DNA of 64,000 nucleotides from Geranomyces variabilis (taxonomy: Eukaryota > Chytridiomycota > Chytridiomycetes > Spizellomycetales > Powellomycetaceae). Each line of letters starts with the position of its first letter. Position 1 is the first letter of the stretch. Shown here piece by piece: positions 47,672 through 59,800 of the stretch. The notes below the pieces were generated by a model. It ran no database searches. It was not told the origin of the DNA and was given only the letters and a program-made list of their open reading frames with translations. The stretch covers positions 62,001 through 126,000 of the forward strand of contig JADGJP010000002.1 in the NCBI GenBank assembly GCA_027603065.1, in the 5' to 3' direction. The position numbers and the translations under genes are program-made.

Positions 47672-48669
47672 CTATTGCGCGCCTGCCGCCGCTGCCGGCT
47701 GCCCTGGCATTTGGCCCATGTCAGCCACCTTCTCCTGCACCACCGCGTACATCTTCTTCACCGCCGGCGGCACGCGCGGGTGCGCCGCCGCCGCGTCCAT
47801 GCGGGCCTTCAGCTCCGCAAACGCCTGCTTGGTCAGGCCGCTGGTGTGGTATCGGAATATCAGGAACCGGCTGTACAGAAGCGGCGCCATGAACGACGAC
47901 CATCCGAAAAAGATGCCAACAACCAGCACGGGCATGATTGCAAACACCTCGATAAACGCGACAGTGCGCAGTGCGCGGGTCTGGAATGACTGAACAAACC
48001 AGACAATGCTGCGCTGGATGCGCGGTGTGATGGCGGGAAATTGCGTCGGGGGAAGTACGACGGGCGCGACCTCGCTACGGAAGTAGTTGAGCGAGTGGAA
48101 GAGCGAAAAGACCACATATGGCAGAAGCGTTACTGAGTTGGACGAGCACGGAGAAAAATTAGTTCCAGCTCTGTGCACGCGCACCAAGTCAACAAAGAGC
48201 CCTTCTCCTCACTCACCAAGCAGAGGCTTCGACAGAGCCCAGTTGATCGCCAAGAGCAGGTACCAGGTGTTTTCGTCCTGGAGGAGGTGCTGAAGGTATG
48301 CACCGCTGAATTGCGGGGTCTGCAACGGCAGAAAAGAGCTACATAAGAATCCGAAAACCCTCCTTGTTCTGGCTCCCGGGCGCCTGTGATGCTTACCCCA
48401 TGAGCCTTGTACATAATGATTCCATATGAAACCAGCGTGCCGTAGAACGCCTTGGTGTAGTTTTTTGGCCCGCCATACCCAAAGCGCGCGAGCACAACGT
48501 AGCTCAGCGCCTGGATGACGGTTGTAACGTGCCCGACAAACCAGAGGAACTGCGCGGACAGTACGAGGGTCGAGAGGCGTTGCGCGAGGGTTTTAGTGGT
48601 TGGCGTGCTTGTAGCGGCGGGACTGGGTCCCGCGCCGTTCGGGCCGGTTGTTGCGCTGTCTGGAGGCAT
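47672..48669 (-). CDS. TMEM33/Pom33-family reticulon-like membrane protein
   Basis: Three exons (48397-48669, 48217-48319, 47672-48132) close to 278 residues; the start is the MPPDSATTG methionine, since the longer upstream frame lies in the leader. Family features in order: LSAQFLWFVGHVTTVIQALS, YGTLVSYGIIMYKAHG, then across intron 1 LQHLLQDENTWYLLLAINWA, and after intron 2 LPYVVFSLFHSLNYFRSE. These are hydrophobic hairpins like those of TMEM33 (animals) and Pom33/Per33 (yeast). These proteins bend ER membrane and associate with nuclear pores and reticulons. The C-terminal third is amphipathic and basic, which in Pom33 helps bind curved membrane. Confidence 0.9.
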
Positions 48670-49022
48670 TGTGTGAATTGATTTAAGAAGATAAGCTCGA
48701 GAGACGGAGTATGGAGAAGTGCAGGAGGCCTGGAGGGACTCGTTGTTGATTGTTGGTGCCGAGGATGTGAGACGATCTCGGAAGCTCCCAGAACAAGCTC
48801 TCCAACAACAAAATCGGCGAGCCACGTCAGACTTCCGACGTCACCTTTGCCTCCGCGACTACTGTAAAATATTTATCACCTGGCCTAACCTCACCGGCGA
48901 AAGCACGAGCTGTGCCAATCGTGTTTCCAACTATATAAAGTTTCTCACAAACAAGCAAGTTTCAATGGGCCAAAAAATATCAGATCCAAAGGAAAGCTTT
49001 CTTTTTACACAAAAGAATATCT
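48670..49022. other. intergenic between TMEM33 and eL34 genes
   Basis: These 353 bases hold the TMEM33 upstream sequence and the 3' flank of eL34 (AT-rich near 48860-49020). Nothing else seen. Confidence 0.4.
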
Positions 49023-49747
49023 TTACTTCTTCTTGGCGTCAGCCTGCTGCGACTTGAGCACGCGCTTGACAATCTTCTGCTCCTCAATCAGGAAGGCGCG
49101 GACGATACTAGCACCAACGCAAAATGGGAAATTAGCTTTAATGTTTATCAGCGAGAGCTATTGATGCGTGCTTCTTTGCTTACCGCGAGCGCACGCAAGT
49201 TCCGCAGCGGGAACCGCCGTACGGGCGAGTGACGGACTTCTGGCGGCGGGACAGGCGAGCGTACTCGGTCGGGCGGAGGGTGGGAACCTAGCGACAGCAA
49301 ACGGTATGCAGTCAGCTTCCGTACTCGAGCTGACGAAAGATCGCGCGCGTGTGGGGACCGCCCTGGTCTGCGTGCGGTGGTCGCATCCATGCTTCCCGCA
49401 TAAGATCGCATAAGTGCTCCACAGCCGCAGAGAGGCGTCCAAAGCACCCAGCTTCGCTCGTGCGGTCCCTACACCTCCTCCAAGTCCCAGCTCAGTCGAA
49501 AATGCTTACCCCGGAAAGGACGTTGCCGCAGTCACCGCACTTGGGGGCGGAGGCCTTCTTGTTGATGTGCAGAAGGGCCAACTTGCCACCTAAAAATTAC
49601 GTTGTCCAAAAACGCAGGTCAGCGCCATGCTTTCCCACAACTGCCCTCCAGAACTAGCGGCTTCGTACCGGGAGTCTTGATGATCCGGGTCTTGTTGGAC
49701 TTGGTGTTGTAGGACAACCTACGGCGGTACGTCACGCGCTGGACCAT
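49023..49747 (-). CDS. RPL34: 60S ribosomal protein eL34
   Basis: Four exons (49669-49747, 49510-49589, 49184-49287, 49023-49107) give 115 residues, the usual length. The start [20 protein letters not shown] is nearly identical to eL34 across eukaryotes. Later exons supply the zinc-binding pairs CGDC (exon 2) and CGTC (exon 3), with [15 protein letters not shown] between, and a lysine-rich C-terminus ([16 protein letters not shown]). It is a structural protein of the large ribosomal subunit. Three introns in so short a gene are typical of ribosomal protein genes in early fungi. The model was checked by phase at each joint. Confidence 0.97.
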
Positions 49748-51375
49748 TTTGACTACAGAGTGCGAAAGGAGGTTTGGTCGAACGACAATCAGCATTCGTC
49801 CCACTGAAATGCGATAGTTCTCCTGTCCCCAGCAGCATGACCCGGCGGTCTTTCTGACGTCGTCAGCAGTGTCGGTCGCCCATTGCCGGCGCATGCCACC
49901 GTCGCATGCCATGCCATGGCATCCCATGGCCATTTCGACGCATCCATCCATCCATCCATCCATCTATCCATCCAATTCAAGTATCGTTTTCGCAGGTTCA
50001 TAGGTTCCCCCTTATCCGTTCGGTCGTCGAGCGTAGGTCCGGCATCGTCTCAGTCGATTGTACGGGGGCCTTACCTCTGGCAAAAGATATTCGGCGGCGA
50101 GAGGGGGGGAACTGTGAGCTGTGCGCTGCGAGTTTGCCTTGTTGAGCTGCCGGAGCGCAGACGCGGACCCGGCCCCTTGGGTTTGAGCCGACATGTCGGT
50201 ACTGCTTGCATAAGCAAATGCTTTCGAGTCGGTGTGACAGGTGGGTGGGCTGTGGCCGCCATTCACTTCGCAATGCTCGAAATGCTGTCACCCCTGCTGA
50301 CATCGCATCCCCAAACGCACGCCGCGGCCCGGTTCTCGCGGAAAAGCCTTTATGAGACGGTGCTAACGTCACATTCGGAAGGTTATAATTTCGACTCAAC
50401 TGCCGATGGCATTTCCTGCACGTTTCTGATGAGCCTCCCCGTCAATCTAGATAACGACAATGCTGAACGAGACGAGCCCGAACCAGTCGACGATGCCACA
50501 AAGGAATGATGAGGAAACTAACAATGCCTTCGCCGATTCCGCATTGCCCATTTCCACCCAAAACGCATATTCCGGAGAGTCGTCTTTGACGCCTCCCAGC
50601 ATGAACCTCGCTTCCTCTGCACGCCTTTTTCTTTTTTCGTTGGACTTCCCGGCACTGGCAAGCTTCGAGCGACATGTACCGAAATTAACCTTTCGGATTT
50701 TAGGCGGTCGGCAGCCTTCGTTTTGCGTCCACGCCTGTAGACTTTCAGTATACAGCCCCTTGACAAAAGTCAGAGAGCCCCCTTTGAGCAACACCTTCAG
50801 CCAGAGCGACAGCTGGTGCGCTCTGCTATTGTGGCGAGGGGCTTTCTGACTTTTGTCAGGGGACTGTGGTTTCGGCGAGAACATGCTTGACGCTCGGCCC
50901 TGGCTCCCACCCCGGTAGTCTCATTCATGACAGCGACAATGATGCCAACGCAGTCTTTCGTGCCAGGCTTTCCGACTCTCATTGCCACACTCCCTTTGCC
51001 GTTGATGTTCTGATAACAACCTGTTGGAAGTGGAAACTGTTGTTTTGCTCGCACATATTCGGGTTCGACAGCTGAAAGAAAGGATGGCTGTAGGCCAAAC
51101 TGCCACCGATCGCGGATTTCGATCTCAGATGCGAAAGGAGCCCGTTTTTACAGTTCTGTCTGATCATTTTTACAAATTTACACGCACGATATATTTGAAT
51201 GAATGCATATACAGGGAGTCTGGCTCCGACTAAAACAGCGAAGTCTATATACAGAGAATCATGAGACGGACCGGACGGAAGCCCTCGACGGCCAGCCATC
51301 TGGGAGCAGACGAGGGGTGCTATACGCCGCAAGCTTCTGACGCAGCAGTCATTGGCAACAACACACACTTCTTTT
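49748..51375. other. gene-poor stretch with a microsatellite and an uncertain ORF
   Basis: The stretch opens with the eL34 promoter region and includes an ATCC microsatellite (49941-49974). A plus-strand frame at 49883-50509 runs 208 codons; its end (GISCTFLMSLPVNLDNDNAE) looks protein-like but no family fits and it overlaps repeats. A second frame (50460-50849) runs into the hairpin. No gene is called with confidence. Confidence 0.3.
50756..50862. repeat. inverted repeat, 25-bp arms and 56-base loop
   Basis: The left arm (50756-50781) and right arm (50838-50862) are near-perfect reverse complements: CCCCTTGACAAAAGTCAG... pairs with ...CTGACTTTTGTCAGGGG, with two or three mismatches or gaps. 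The loop is 56 bases. The structure could be a miniature inverted-repeat element or an RNA hairpin; no coding gene explains it. Confidence 0.8.
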
Positions 51376-52674
51376 TTACGCAGTCTTAACCGATACTTTG
51401 GTCTTCTCCAGCACACTAAAGGTGGTCGGGCCCGCAATAACGTGTGCGTCGTCAGAAAGCGTGACGTCCCGGTCAGCGTTGGTGACAAAGACCATAAGCT
51501 CCTGGAAGCCGGTAGCGTCTGGCGTCTGGCAGTTGGCGAGCATGCCTCCGGTTGCCTTGTCGGTGGTGATAGTGACTGGAGTCCGCTTCTGGGCAAGGCC
51601 AAAGAGGAAGGCGCACTGCAGGGCATTTGGTGTTGTCAGCTGCGCGTCGGTCAAAGTAGCAGTGAAAAGCAGGCCGACGTTGTCGCCGAATTTGCCGATG
51701 GGAGTGGCGAGGGTGAGCGATGGGAATGGCACAACGGGAAGAGTGAATGGGCAGGCCTTGATGAAGGGCGCGGCAATCGAGAAGACAGGGGTGAAGCCGA
51801 GCGGGGTGTCGAACGGTGCCGGGATCGGGTTCACGTTGGAAACCACGCCGTTGAGCTTTGTCGTGCTGATGGCATTGAGGATCGCAGAGTGGCGGCCTTC
51901 GACAGTGGCAATGGCAGCGCCTGCGGTCTTGACGGCATCGGTCGAGATGAACTTGATGGCACCGGTGTAGGCCTGAACACCTGTGCGCTCGAGCGCCGCA
52001 GCGGTTGCAACGAAGCCCGAGACCGTGTCAAACGCAAAGTTGTACTCGCAAGCGGGCACTGCATTGCCGGCGCCGAACGTCGCCTCGATGACCGATGTGA
52101 GAGTCGTCACGTGGGTGTCCTCGTGTGACTGGACAGTAAGGAATTGGTCGCGGATGGCAGGGTCAAATCCGGCAGCTTGGAAGTCCGCTGCCGAGAACTT
52201 GGCCAGCGCGGTCTTGTAGAAAGTCGACTCGAGGTGCTCCAGCGTCAGCGCGTAGTTGAGCACGAAAAGGTCGGTGGACGGGCCGGGGGTAGTCGGAGCG
52301 CCTGAAGAAGTAGCTGGAGGAGCAGCGGTCGTTCCGTTGGTCTGGGCGCCGGTTGTGGTCTGGCCACCGGCTGGGGTCTGGCCTGTGACAACTACATCGG
52401 GCTCCGTTGACGCGGATGCCGGGGCAGCTGCGATGGTTACGCTGGGTTCAGTCGATGGCTGAGAAGACGGAGCGGGAGAAGCCGCTTCGGTTGCCGATGG
52501 CGCCGACTCGATCGTGACTGCAACGTCCGTGGGAACGGGCGCGGACTCGCCAGTGGCATCCTGCCTGCGCATGAACTCGAGTTCTCCGGCTTCGGGATTC
52601 GCGACAGGCCTTGCGAGGGTTACTGAGGCCGAGGCCGCAAGGACAAACAGACTTGCGAGCGATTTAACGAGCAT
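51376..52674 (-). CDS. secreted ferritin-like domain protein (Rds1-like)
   Basis: Intronless, 432 residues from the ATG at 52674 (the longer frame begins at TTG and is not used). A clear signal peptide comes first (MLVKSLASLFVLAASASVTLA), cleaved before RPVANPE. A 110-residue proline/serine/threonine/alanine-rich linker follows. Then comes a ferritin-like four-helix region: LNYALTLEHLESTFYKTAL, SHEDTHVTTLTSVI and, in a third helix, VEGRHSAILNAI; the glutamates and histidines sit where diiron ligands lie in this family. The C-terminal 150 residues resemble the all-beta end of fungal Rds1-type stress proteins (FPSLTLATPIGKFGDNV). Such proteins are secreted or wall-linked and stress- or sporulation-induced; metal binding here is inference. 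Confidence 0.85.
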   Translation of the reverse strand: MLVKSLASLFVLAASASVTLARPVANPEAGELEFMRRQDATGESAPVPTDVAVTIESAPSATEAASPAPSSQPSTEPSVTIAAAPASASTEPDVVVTGQTPAGGQTTTGAQTNGTTAAPPATSSGAPTTPGPSTDLFVLNYALTLEHLESTFYKTALAKFSAADFQAAGFDPAIRDQFLTVQSHEDTHVTTLTSVIEATFGAGNAVPACEYNFAFDTVSGFVATAAALERTGVQAYTGAIKFISTDAVKTAGAAIATVEGRHSAILNAISTTKLNGVVSNVNPIPAPFDTPLGFTPVFSIAAPFIKACPFTLPVVPFPSLTLATPIGKFGDNVGLLFTATLTDAQLTTPNALQCAFLFGLAQKRTPVTITTDKATGGMLANCQTPDATGFQELMVFVTNADRDVTLSDDAHVIAGPTTFSVLEKTKVSVKTA

Positions 52675-53846
52675 TGTGATGGGGAGGCGGTTGTTTGCGG
52701 AAGGATGAGACGAGGGCGTGGGAAAATGCAAAGGTGGTGGTTATTTCAGCCTGGGAAAAGGAAGAAAGAGAGCGAACGACAGAGCGAACGAGAGAGCGAA
52801 CGAGAGAGACTAAGAGAGATGAAAGACGGGAAGCGGTGTGTTGTTGTGGAAAAGAAAAAAGCGAGGGCGAGGGAGCGGCGGCGGACTGATTCTATTTAAC
52901 TTGCCGGCCGCTCCATTATTGCTTTAATGCATATCTATTTCCCCGCACGCAAAGGGCAAAAAAGCGACATGTCCCAGAGCGAGGAACGAGCTCCCCCGCC
53001 AATCTGAGCGGCCTCTCGCAATTAAAACCAACTCAAATTAAAACGCCCCCTCCTGCGCGCCAGTCCCACACATGGCCCCCGGCTCGGACCCCACGGCGCA
53101 GCGTCAATAACCCTTGTGCGAGCTCTCTGCACTTGGCCTTGCTGTCGGAACGGGGACGGCCTGCTCAATTGTTGCCCTGTCCCTGGACGCCGCACATGAA
53201 ACACAGCGCAGCAACGCGGGGGCACGCTAAACGCGTTTCATAACTCATAACCCGCGTTCCCGCGCTGGTTTACGTCAGCAACGGCCGATCGTTGTCGAAA
53301 GAAACTGGCGAATTGACGAACATTCGGCAAGGCTGGCGGAGACTTGGAGGAGACAGGAGAGACCGTCTTATCGGCCCGGTTCCCAAATAGGTATGTCTTC
53401 ATTATGGCCGGGACCCTACTTGCGAATTTCCGTAGTGGCTGTGCCTAAAGACAGTGTGGAACGCAACAAGTGGGACGGTCGCCGTGCCCCGAACTGCTCC
53501 TAAATATATCAGATAGAACATTCGTCTCCCTTAGCATTTGTTTCTGCGGGGAACTAGCATATGCACATACCGCCACTTCCATTGTGCCGCGAGTTCATGT
53601 GTGTGTCGAGGTGTGCGCAGCAATCAGCTGTCAGCGCACCTTCTGGTTTGGTCAGCAAGCTCCGCCCAGCCACACACACACTGTCAGAAGTGTGTCACTG
53701 CCGAAAAAACGGCAAAGTCCGCCAGCTCAGCATTGTCGCTTGCCATTAAATTCGCAGCGCTTACAAACATACCGGGACAGCCGCTTGATTACTATTTCAT
53801 CCCACGTCTCGCGAAGACTCAAGCTTGCTGTGTGTGGGAGGGTTAG
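52675..53846. other. intergenic, 1.17 kb
   Basis: This is the upstream region of the ferritin-like gene and the dynein gene. It contains a GAACGAGAGAGC-type tandem repeat at about 52770-52812. Short frames near 53470-53862 overlap each other without motif. No RNA gene supported. Confidence 0.4.
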
Positions 53847-56800
53847 ATGGAGGATCCGATAGCTCACGATGCGGCCGGTAGCGGCTTGCCGCAGTCCGGA
53901 TACTCCGCTGACCGACAAAACGATAGCGACATTCCACGCAGCGCCGGTCTCAATCAGGGCGATGCAAATGAAGCCAAAGGAACACCATTTGGAGCTAAGG
54001 TGAATCTGTCAGGTATAGACCAGCTCACAGACGCTTATGCTAAGACTTCCGACTACAGGGTGGGATGAAACTCAACTTCACCCAGCTCATTGGAGTCTTG
54101 GTTGGGGCTGCCAAGCCGGAAGCTCCGCCGAAGCCCATCAAAGCAGTCAAGGCGCCTGACACTAGACGAGAATCTGAATCAGATGAGGACGTAAGTGAGC
54201 ACGTACAAAGCTGCGGACCATTAAACGCTACTGGAGCTGACTGTGATTCGTGTCCATGTGCATAAAGACCAATGCCATTGACCCGGCAACGGCCAATTTG
54301 CCGCCACTGCTAAAGTACTACTCATGGACCCGCGCTGCCCCTTTCAAAGAGGAGCGATACGCCAGATGCGTGTCCGATTCAATTGGCAATAACTACAGCC
54401 CACGAGCAGCGGACCTGAGCATCAAACAAATGCCCGCCATACCAGCTTTGCCTAAGCGGGAGCCAGACCGAGGTTAGTCCTGCATGACTAATAGCATTAT
54501 GCGCCGGTACGACGCTGAGAACGATTTCTCGACAGGTTTGCAGAGCGAACGAGCCAAACGAGCAAGATCTGGACGCAGGTAGGCGACAATCAAAAATTCT
54601 TTTGGTGACTGGTAGCGCCAAACTAAAAGCTTTTAAACACAGAACAGTCAGCTCCGACTACAGTCAAGAGCACACAAACGTGGAAATCAACAGCCGGCCT
54701 GTTTCCCCATATTCCCGCATCGCCAACGAGTACCCGCCAATCGAGGACAGCGCCTTGCCATTTCGAGCCGTCCCGCCAAGCTTGGATCCTTACGACCGCG
54801 CTTCTGACAACATCGCAAAGCAGCTGACGGGCGAACATCGATACTGGTACTATGTCACCAAGTCAATTCCGCTGGAAGCCACGGCGCCAATGGACGCCTC
54901 GACCATGGACGCGGTGCAAGAGCACGTCCCGCAACGGTTTTTGCAGGCCGAGACGCTGGCTGAGACGAGGCTGGCGGTGCTGAAAGAGATTAGCGACGAT
55001 TATGGGACCGCATTGAAGCGCAGCATCATTGACTATATCCTGCTGGATCCAGGAGAGCAGGAACGGCTATGCATCCCGCCATTTCTCAAACCGTATGCGC
55101 CGCGAATCACGCGCGCTCCAGTTCCGTGGCACGAGGAGGTGCTTACAGCAAAGAGCAGTATTGCTGAAAACTTGTTCATTACGAACCCGATAATGCTGGA
55201 GATACTCGGCATTTTCGGACAGATCAGGCACTGCAAAGTGGTGGACATGAGCGTTTTCACGCCGGCGGTGTTGCCCATGACCGTTGAGGAATTCCAAGCG
55301 ATCATCAAAACCCAATGTATGGCCTTCAAGGCCAAAATGTTGAACGAATGGATTCCGACTGTGGCCAGCACATTTTTTGCCACCAAAGATCAATGGTACA
55401 GCATTGCGACTGCTTGTCCTGATCAGGAGGTTGGGTTTCGCCGGCTGGACGCTTTCTTCAAATCCGTTTGCGCGCTCATGTCCAATCAACTGTGGTCGAT
55501 GATGTTTGCTTCCCTTGACGAATTCGAGAACTTTTTTACAAAGTTTGCCACCGCGTCATCCGAGACCTCTCTCTTCAATGTCCGCCTTGTCATTTCTGGC
55601 GCGCAGATAAGGTTTGACCCGCCGTTGCTGGAACTGGAGACGCTGGCCGTGTCTATCCTCGAGGAGATGGTGCACGCTGTGCGAGCCATTCCGCGCGTCG
55701 AGACAAAGCTTTTTACGAGCTTGGCGAACGAGCAGCTATATCTTCCAGCTATGACTATGGATGATGATCGCATCGGCGAGGGCCGTTACGTACGAAGCAT
55801 AGTGGCGAAGAACACCGTCGCGCCGCAGAAGCACTTGATGAGTTACGACAAGTACAAAGCTCTTTTGACGACAAAGGCGGAGAAGCGGATTGAGGATTTC
55901 TTGAGAGAAAAACACGATCTCGATGATTATGAAACGGTAAGACGCTCCTACGTTGAGCAGAGTGCGCTCATATAGCGAGACGGAGCTGACGCGCTTGTAT
56001 GATGATAGGAAATTAGAAAGCTCAATAAAACTATTGAGGAAATCTCAGCGACACCATCGATCGTCCGGTTCAGCATGATCTTTTTGGAATGCGACGCGCT
56101 GAAAGTTGAGCTGACAGCTAAAGCGCAACAACTGGTCCAGCGACTTGTTGACCAAGTCGCAGACTTGAATAGAAAGCTAAATCTGGGGTAAGGAAAATTT
56201 TCTTACGCGCAAGGAAGAGCGGTAGGAGTACTGACGCTCAACAAATTAAGCATATGCGAGTCGTACGAAAAGATTGCGGCAAAAGCAATGAAAGCACCGG
56301 CAGACACTGAGGAGCTTGTTGAGCTCATGAAGTATGTCGACAATGCGAAAGCAAAGGATGTAGTCGCATTGCGCGACGAGATCACCCGCGGCAAAAAGCG
56401 CCTGGATTTCCTACTCACATACGCGCTGTTAAGCGAGGAGGACATTAAGCTTAACGGAGTTACTTTCACGTGGCCTGGACGTATTATGCCAATTTTCGAG
56501 CTTAGTAAGAAGCGAATGCTTCAAAAGAAGGCTAAGGCGCAGGAGGACCTCAAAGCAAAGATTGGAGCCACAAATGATGAGCTCGATGAGTGCTTTGAGT
56601 CTGCGCAGAAGTTTCAGGATTGTGGAATTATGTCGGAGCTGCCCGAGTATCTCAAGAAAATCAAAGCTTTGGAGGTCAAGCTTAAGGAACTTGAGGAAAC
56701 CGCTCGCAAGACCAATGCAGAGGAGGAGCTTCTCGAATGGGACAAGACGGCATTTGGAAAGCTTCAGCAAACGGTTGATTTCCTTGCTCCGTATAAGCAG

Positions 56801-59800
56801 CTTTGGGAGACTACGGCCGTATTCCAAACCGAATACGCCAAGTGGATGAACGGCGCATTCCGCGAATTGAACGCGGAGGCGGTGGAAGAGTCGGTGCAGA
56901 CAATGTTCCGCGCTATGTTCAAGCTGACGAAAACCTTTTCGGAGCAACCTGTTCCGCGCAAAGTTGCTGAAAACGTGAAAAACAGGCTCGACCGGTTCAA
57001 GGCTCATCTGCCGCTGATCAGCATTCTACGTAATCCGGGCCTGCGGGACAGGCACTGGGAGGCCATGGCGGACATTGTTGGGCAACAAATCCATCCCGAC
57101 GAGTCAACTAGTCTTACCAAGGTTTTGGACCTGAATCTCGAACAGTTCTTGCCGCAGTTTGAGCAGATATCGGACGCAGCGTCGAAAGAGTTCTCCTTAC
57201 AGAAAACGCTTACAAAGATGCGAGAAGAATGGGAGCCGCTCATGTTCAACTGTATCGAGTACAAGGACACTGGAACCCGCATTCTGTCATCGCTCGAAGA
57301 AGTGCAAGCTTTGCTTGACGATCAGATCGTCAAAGTGCAGACTATGCGTGGCTCGCCGTTTGTCAAACCTATCGAAGAGGATGTCAAGACGTGGGAGACA
57401 ACACTCGTGACGATCCAGGAAATCATCGACGCGTGGCTCAAAGTGCAGGCAACTTGGTTGTACCTGGAGCCCATCTTTACCAGCGAGGACATCATGGCTG
57501 CGATGCCCACCGAGGGCAAGAAGTTCCGCGTGGTCGACAAGACGTGGCGTGACATGATGTCAAACACCGTTGAGAATCCGCAAATTTTAGCGGTCGCAAA
57601 TGTACCTGGCATGCTAGCAAGGCTAAGCGAGAGCAACGTTTTGCTTGAGGACATTCAGAAGGGCCTCAACGAGTATCTGGAAAAGAAACGGCTCTTTTTC
57701 CCGCGCTTCTTCTTCCTTTCGAACGACGAGCTTCTCGAGATCCTGGCGGAGACAAAGGACCCCCTACGCGTGCAGCCTCATCTCAAGAAGTGTTTCGAGG
57801 GCATTGCGAGCTTGACGTTCCAGGACAACACCCGCATTATTGCCATGTGCTCTGGGGAAGGCGAACGAGTGCGGCTCAAAGAGGTCATCGAACCGGCCTT
57901 GGCGAAAGGCGCTGTCGAAAAATGGTTGCTGCAAGTCGAAAAGGTCATGCAGTCGTCGATCCATCAGCAAGTCAGCAATGCTCTGAAGGCGTATGTTGAA
58001 ACTCCACGCGCCAAGTGGGTTCTTGAATGGCCAGGACAGGTCGTTATCTGCGTCAGTCAGATTTTCTGGACAAAGGAGGTCACCGAGGCAATTCGACAGG
58101 GCGGCGTCCTCGGCTTGCGGGCGTATAAAGAGCTGTGCACAAAGCAGTTAGAGGAGACTGTGGCCCTCGTTCGCGGCGACTTAAGCCCCATGGCTCGGAT
58201 GACGCTCTCGGCCCTGGTTGTCATCGATGTGCACGCGCGCGATGTCGTAGGCGACCTTGAAGCGCAAGAAATTACCGAGGAAAACGACTTCGGATGGCTG
58301 TCGCAGCTGCGGTACTACTGGGAGGATGACGATGTGCAGGTTCGCATGATTAACGCTACCCTTAAATACGGTCACGAATACCTTGGCAACTCGCCTCGTC
58401 TTGTCATTACGCCGCTTACGGATCGATGTTACCGTACCCTTATTGGCGCGCTGGATCTCAATCTCGGTGGTGCACCGGAAGGGCCTGCTGGAACAGGCAA
58501 AACTGAATCCGTCAAAGATCTGGCAAAGGCAATTGCCAAGGCTTGCGTGGTTTTCAACTGCTCAGATGGTCTCGATTATATTGCCATGGGCAAATTTTTC
58601 AAGGGCCTCGCTTCCTCCGGTGCCTGGGCATGCTTTGATGAATTTAACCGTATCGATCTGGAGGTCTTGTCTGTTGTAGCTCAGCAGATCCTGACCATTC
58701 AGCGGGCCGTGGTTGCCAAAGTGGAGAAGTTTGTCTTTGAAGGGACAACCATTTCTCTCAACGTTGGCTGCTCTGCATTCATTACTATGAACCCTGGATA
58801 TGCTGGTCGCTCCGAACTTCCTGACAATCTCAAAGCTCTTTTCAGACCAGTGGCTATGATGGTAACTCCGGCCGTTAAAGTAAGACGCCCTTGGATGAAA
58901 TCTAATCGCTCACTCTCACTGCCTACAGGTACCCGACTATGCGCTCATTGCGGAGATCTCTCTCTACTCATACGGATTTGTAGAAGCTCGTACTCTGGCT
59001 CGCAAGATCGTGGCGACCTACAAGCTCTGTTCCGAGCAGCTGTCCTCGCAAGACCATTATGACTACGGCATGAGAGCTGTCAAAGCCGTGCTGACGGCCG
59101 CGGGAAACCTTAAACTTCGCTATCCTGGCGAGAATGAGCACATAATCATGCTGCGCTCTATCAACGATGTCAATTTACCCAAGTTCCTTACCCAGGATAT
59201 TCCACTTTTCAAAGCGATTTCTGCCGACTTATTCCCCCGTGTTGAGTTGCCGACTCCAGATTATCGGCATCTGCTTGCGGCCATCACGTCAAATATGGCG
59301 AAGATGAATCTGCAGGCTGTCGACAGCGCATTGGAAAAGATTATCCAAACTTACGAAATGATGTGCATTCGACACGGCTATATGATTGTCGGACAACCTT
59401 GGTCGGGAAAAACCACGGCGTACCGCGTTCTAGCTGCCGCTATGAGCGAAATGGCGGCTAAAGGTCTCGGCGAGAAAAAGGTCGAGTACCGGGTCATCAA
59501 CCCAAAATCCATCACCATGGGTCAGCTATATGGCCAATTCGACGCGATCACTCACGAATGGACTGACGGAATTCTAGCCACCACATTCCGGTCTTTTGCT
59601 TCGCAAGGAACCGCCGAGCGTCGATGGATTATCTTTGATGGCCCGGTTGACGCCATCTGGATTGAAAACATGAACACAGTGCTCGACGACAACAAGAAGC
59701 TCTGTCTTACCAGCGGCGAAATTATGACCATGTCTTCAACAATGAGCATGCAGTTCGAAGTAGCGGACTTGGCCGTTGCCTCTCCCGCGACTGTTTCCCG

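Noticed and set aside
49883-50509. 208-codon plus-strand frame next to eL34
   Set aside because: The start lies in a palindromic and microsatellite region; only the last 40 codons look protein-like, so it is noted but not called.
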